From Bacteroidota bacterium (GTDB lineage Bacteria; Bacteroidota; Bacteroidia; Chitinophagales; LD1): a stretch of 44,441 nt of DNA. The position numbers and the translations under genes are program-made. The stretch lies in the NCBI GenBank assembly GCA_947476645.1, contig CANJRM010000019.1, positions 1 through 44,441 of the forward strand. The letters are read 5' to 3'. This document shows positions 42,223 to 44,441 of this stretch, piece after piece. Numbering within the stretch: position 1 is the stretch's first letter; each line of letters begins with the position of its first letter. Below the pieces are notes generated by a model. That model was not told the origin of the DNA, ran no database searches, and saw only the letters and a list, made by a program, of their open reading frames with translations.

Positions 42223-43272
42223 TTATGCCGCTTCTTCTCCTTCTGCTTCTACTTTTACTATTTCAATTCCTGCCATCACTTTCGCTTTAATCTTGGCTTC
42301 AATTTCTGCAGAAAGTCCCGGGTTGTCGTCCAGCATTTGCTTTACTCCATCGCGACCTTGTCCAAGTTTCGTTCCTTCGTAACTATACCATGAGCCGCTC
42401 TTCTGCATAACACCCATTTCGCTTCCCATGTCAACAATTTCGCCATTTTTAGAAACCCCCAATCCATACATAATATCAAACTCACAGGTTCTGAAAGGCG
42501 GAGCCATTTTATTCTTCACCACCTTCACACGGGTTCTGTTGCCAATTAAATTATCGCCATCTTTCAACTGACCAATTCTGCGAATATCTAAACGCACCGA
42601 AGCATAAAACTTCAAAGCATTACCACCGGTTGTCGTTTCCGGATTACCGAACATCACTCCGATTTTCTCGCGTAACTGATTGATAAAAATACAGCAGCAA
42701 CCCGTTTTAGAAATTGTTCCAGTCAACTTTCTCAATGCCTGACTCATCAAACGCGCGTGCAATCCCATTTTGCTTTCGCCCATTTCACCTTCTAATTCAC
42801 TACGCGGAACAAGTGCCGCTACCGAGTCAATAACAATAATGTCAATTGCTCCTGAACGAATCAAATGCTCGGTAATATCCAATGCTTGCTCGCCATCATC
42901 GGGTTGAGAGATGAGAAGATTATTTACGTCCACACCCAATTTCTCCGCATACGTTTTATCGAAAGCATGTTCCGCATCTATAAATGCAGCAATGCCTCCT
43001 GCTCTTTGGCAATTTGCAATCGCCTGAATAGCGAGTGTTGTTTTACCCGAAGATTCAGGTCCGTAAATTTCTATTACTCTTCCTTTTGGCAAACCACCTA
43101 TACCAAGCGCAATATCCAATCCGAGTGAACCGGTAGGAATAGATTCCACACCCATCACTTTCGAATCGCCCAGTTTCATAATGGTTCCTTTGCCATACGC
43201 CTTGTCCAACTTATCTACTGTAAGCTGGAGTGCTTTCATTTTTTCTTTTCTTTCGTCAGAAGCTTTGTTCAT
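42223..43272 (-). CDS. recA: Recombinase RecA
   Basis: Strand-exchange and SOS coprotease ATPase. The product is 349 residues with Walker [10 protein letters not shown] (71-79), VDSVAALVP (Walker B), the L2-like loop [19 protein letters not shown] and [14 protein letters not shown]. The acidic tail EAEGEEAA is typical. The open frame extends 26 codons upstream to 43350, but the conserved protein begins at ATG 43272 ([15 protein letters not shown]). The 219 bp upstream (43273-43491) is AT-rich; I saw no clear promoter match or SOS-type operator there. A strong terminator follows. Confidence 0.98.
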   Translation of the reverse strand: MNKASDERKEKMKALQLTVDKLDKAYGKGTIMKLGDSKVMGVESIPTGSLGLDIALGIGGLPKGRVIEIYGPESSGKTTLAIQAIANCQRAGGIAAFIDAEHAFDKTYAEKLGVDVNNLLISQPDDGEQALDITEHLIRSGAIDIIVIDSVAALVPRSELEGEMGESKMGLHARLMSQALRKLTGTISKTGCCCIFINQLREKIGVMFGNPETTTGGNALKFYASVRLDIRRIGQLKDGDNLIGNRTRVKVVKNKMAPPFRTCEFDIMYGLGVSKNGEIVDMGSEMGVMQKSGSWYSYEGTKLGQGRDGVKQMLDDNPGLSAEIEAKIKAKVMAGIEIVKVEAEGEEAA

Positions 43273-43491
43273 AGTTTTTGTTTTTAATTGAATGTAAAAG
43301 TAAACGTTCTTTTGATTTAAACTAAAATAATTAGTTTGTTTTTTAGTCACCTTGCCAGAAACTAAAGCAATCGTGCTAATTGCCTTTCGTTTCCGGTTTG
43401 GTAAAACAAATATGCAGCAGCAGAACGCAACCTATATGCGTAGGTAAAGAAAAATTTCAAAAAATAAAATGAAGATGAAGCAGCGAAGAAA

Positions 43492-43728
43492 TTAAATCTC
43501 TTGCAGTTGCTCCGTCTTATAGCTATGCTCCATAATAATACGCACCGAGGTTTCGCTCGGGCTCTTTATCATAGAATTAAGCTGGTACTGTGTATCTACC
43601 AGTCCCATTAATTCTTCCTGAAGATTTTCGTTCTCGCTCAGTTCGTTGGCTAGGAATTCTCTTTGCTCCAGATTGGTTTCGCCATAAGCGTGTAATACTA
43701 AAAGGTCGAGTGTAGAAGTTTGTTCCAT
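43492..43728 (-). CDS. Small helical protein downstream of an ECF sigma factor (anti-sigma-like N-domain?)
   Basis: A 78-residue soluble helical protein with the pattern LHAYGETNLEQREFLANELSENENLQEEL, which resembles the 'YGEL..EE...L...P.L..E' segment of bacterial anti-sigma and sigma-associated small proteins. There is no zinc-binding His-Cys motif and no membrane helix. ATG 43728 is preferred over the frame's distal start at 43806, which lies upstream of the candidate promoter. It follows the sigma factor gene but a terminator hairpin lies between them. A regulatory role with the sigma factor is an inference. Confidence 0.65.
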   Translation of the reverse strand: MEQTSTLDLLVLHAYGETNLEQREFLANELSENENLQEELMGLVDTQYQLNSMIKSPSETSVRIIMEHSYKTEQLQEI

Positions 43729-43749
43729 ATTGGTTTTATTTTGTTTTTG

Positions 43750-43757
43750 CAGATATA
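43750..43757 (-). promoter_or_regulatory. Candidate -7 element for the 78-residue protein gene
   Basis: On the minus strand TATATCTG differs from TAnnTTTG at one base. It lies between the sigma-factor terminator and the gene, beginning 29 bases before its ATG. This supports separate transcription from the sigma factor gene. Confidence 0.3.
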
Positions 43758-43814
43758 AAACGCAGTGCCAAAATATTATTGTGTGGATGCGGAAATATTT
43801 TTTCAATCCTTAAG

Positions 43815-43848
43815 AAATAAAAAATCCGCCCCAACGTGGAGCGGATTT
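43815..43848 (-). terminator. Terminator between the sigma factor and the 78-residue protein gene
   Basis: AAATCCGC (43822-43829) pairs with GCGGATTT (43841-43848), with three further pairs inside. On the minus strand the stem runs into TTTTTTATTTC. It begins about 32 bp after the sigma factor stop. Confidence 0.82.
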
Positions 43849-43880
43849 AAACGACAAACAACAAGTTTGACAATCGTATT

Positions 43881-44441
43881 TTATAGCTGGCGCAGAACCA
43901 CATTCTGTTCCTCCATCATTCTGCGGATGTTAGTGAGCGCGTAGCGCATTCTTCCTAGACAGGTATTTAAAGGAGATTTCGTGTATTCCGAAACTTCCTT
44001 GAAACTGAAGTTAAAGAAGTGACGAAGTATCACCACCTCTTTTTGCTCTTCAGGCAATTGTTCAATCAAATCTTTCAATTTGGTTTCGAATTTTTCCAAA
44101 TGAACATGCTCCTCATGCGAAGTTTCTTCAAACTTCATGTATCTGAAAATATCATCGCCTTCGCTGGTAACAATTCCCGGTGTGCGTTTCAGCTTACGGA
44201 AATGGTCAATGCACAAGTTATAGGCAATACGCGCTACCCAAGGGGCAAATTTTCCCTCTTCGGTATATTTTCCTCTCCGCAAATAATCAATAGCTTTGAT
44301 AAACGTCTCCTGAAAGAGGTCTTCAGCGAGGTAGTTATCCTTTACCATTAAGTAAATGGATGTGTAAATTTTGTCCTTGTGACGAATAATTAATCGTTCA
44401 AGGGCAAGCTCGTTGCCTGCAAGGTACTGGTCAACCAGTTC
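43881..44441 (-). CDS. ECF-type RNA polymerase sigma factor (N-terminus beyond window)
   Basis: A sigma-70 family ECF factor. The frame is open to the right edge, so the start lies outside; 186 residues are visible. Region 2 is clear: the edge reads ELVDQYLAGNELALERLI, then YLAEDLFQETFIKAI (2.1-2.2) and FAPWVARIAYNLCIDHFRK (2.3-2.4). Region 4 follows with LPEEQKEVVILRHFFNFSFKEVSEYTKSPLNTCLGRMRYAL, the -35 recognition helix-turn-helix. An ATG at 44348 exists in frame but would remove half of region 2, so it is not the start. No transmembrane anti-sigma gene follows. Confidence 0.93.
   Translation of the reverse strand, partial: ELVDQYLAGNELALERLIIRHKDKIYTSIYLMVKDNYLAEDLFQETFIKAIDYLRRGKYTEEGKFAPWVARIAYNLCIDHFRKLKRTPGIVTSEGDDIFRYMKFEETSHEEHVHLEKFETKLKDLIEQLPEEQKEVVILRHFFNFSFKEVSEYTKSPLNTCLGRMRYALTNIRRMMEEQNVVLRQL

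Noticed and set aside
43273-43350. N-terminal extension of recA by 26 residues
   Set aside because: The extension is Tyr/Asn/Lys-rich non-coding-like sequence; the conserved protein starts at ATG 43272.
43431-43444. Small palindrome CCTATATGCGTAGG upstream of recA as an SOS-type operator
   Set aside because: Only four to five paired bases and no second copy; not convincing.

Overview
The window is a gene-dense stretch (no gap over 300 bases, no tRNA, rRNA, IS or CRISPR seen) of an AT-rich Bacteroidota chromosome. Evidence: four secreted proteins with the type IX secretion (T9SS) C-terminal sorting domain, SprB and SBBP repeats, a SecA with a long insertion and a zinc-binding tail, the DUF4270 lipoprotein-glmS pair, a DAHP synthase with C-terminal chorismate mutase, TAnnTTTG-like promoter elements and no obvious Shine-Dalgarno sites. 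The exact order or family cannot be fixed from the sequence.

Layout. 1-4597 (+): tail of a probable glycogen/starch-synthase-like gene, a DUF4270 lipoprotein, glmS and queA. 4602-11836 (-): a tightly packed chain of an SDR-like oxidoreductase, a CapA-like/SPOR protein, coaX, an outer-membrane beta-barrel, lptC and a small membrane protein, preceded by purD with its own terminator. 12046-18761 (+): secA (terminator), deoC, a SPOR-like protein, an SGNH hydrolase and an M20 amidohydrolase. 18762-23032 (-): two T9SS-exported proteins and a probable split gene of unknown function. 23134-28020 (+): cysC-cysD-cysN-rhodanese (sulfate activation to PAPS) and a PAS histidine kinase. 28017-30840 (-): a GMC oxidoreductase coupled to an unknown secreted protein. 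30884-31975 (+): DAHP synthase/chorismate mutase. 31980-34745 (-): OppC-like permease, GT2 glycosyltransferase, small unknown. 34832-37366 (+): membrane glycosyltransferase and a 2OG-Fe(II) oxygenase. 37370-44441 (-): a giant SBBP/SprB adhesin-like protein, an esterase, recA, a small protein and an ECF sigma factor cut by the window edge.

Most genes are ordinary housekeeping or envelope functions. The most unusual structure is not a gene: about fifteen short arrays of degenerate 7-bp tandem repeats, with a different unit at each place, are scattered through the window. They lie in signal peptides (lptC, the barrel protein, the CapA-like protein, the SPOR protein), in one particular loop of all four T9SS sorting domains, in a membrane-to-catalytic-domain linker, and in intergenic leaders (secA, cysD, cysN). 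Because 7 is not a multiple of 3, gain or loss of one unit would shift the frame, so the arrays could act as phase-variation switches as well as sources of new linkers. Other points of note are a gene interrupted exactly at an A8 slippery tract, a perfect 21-bp inverted repeat that uses the purD stop region as one arm, five of five convergent gene pairs meeting within 4 bp, and a CapA-like protein that has lost its metal ligands.
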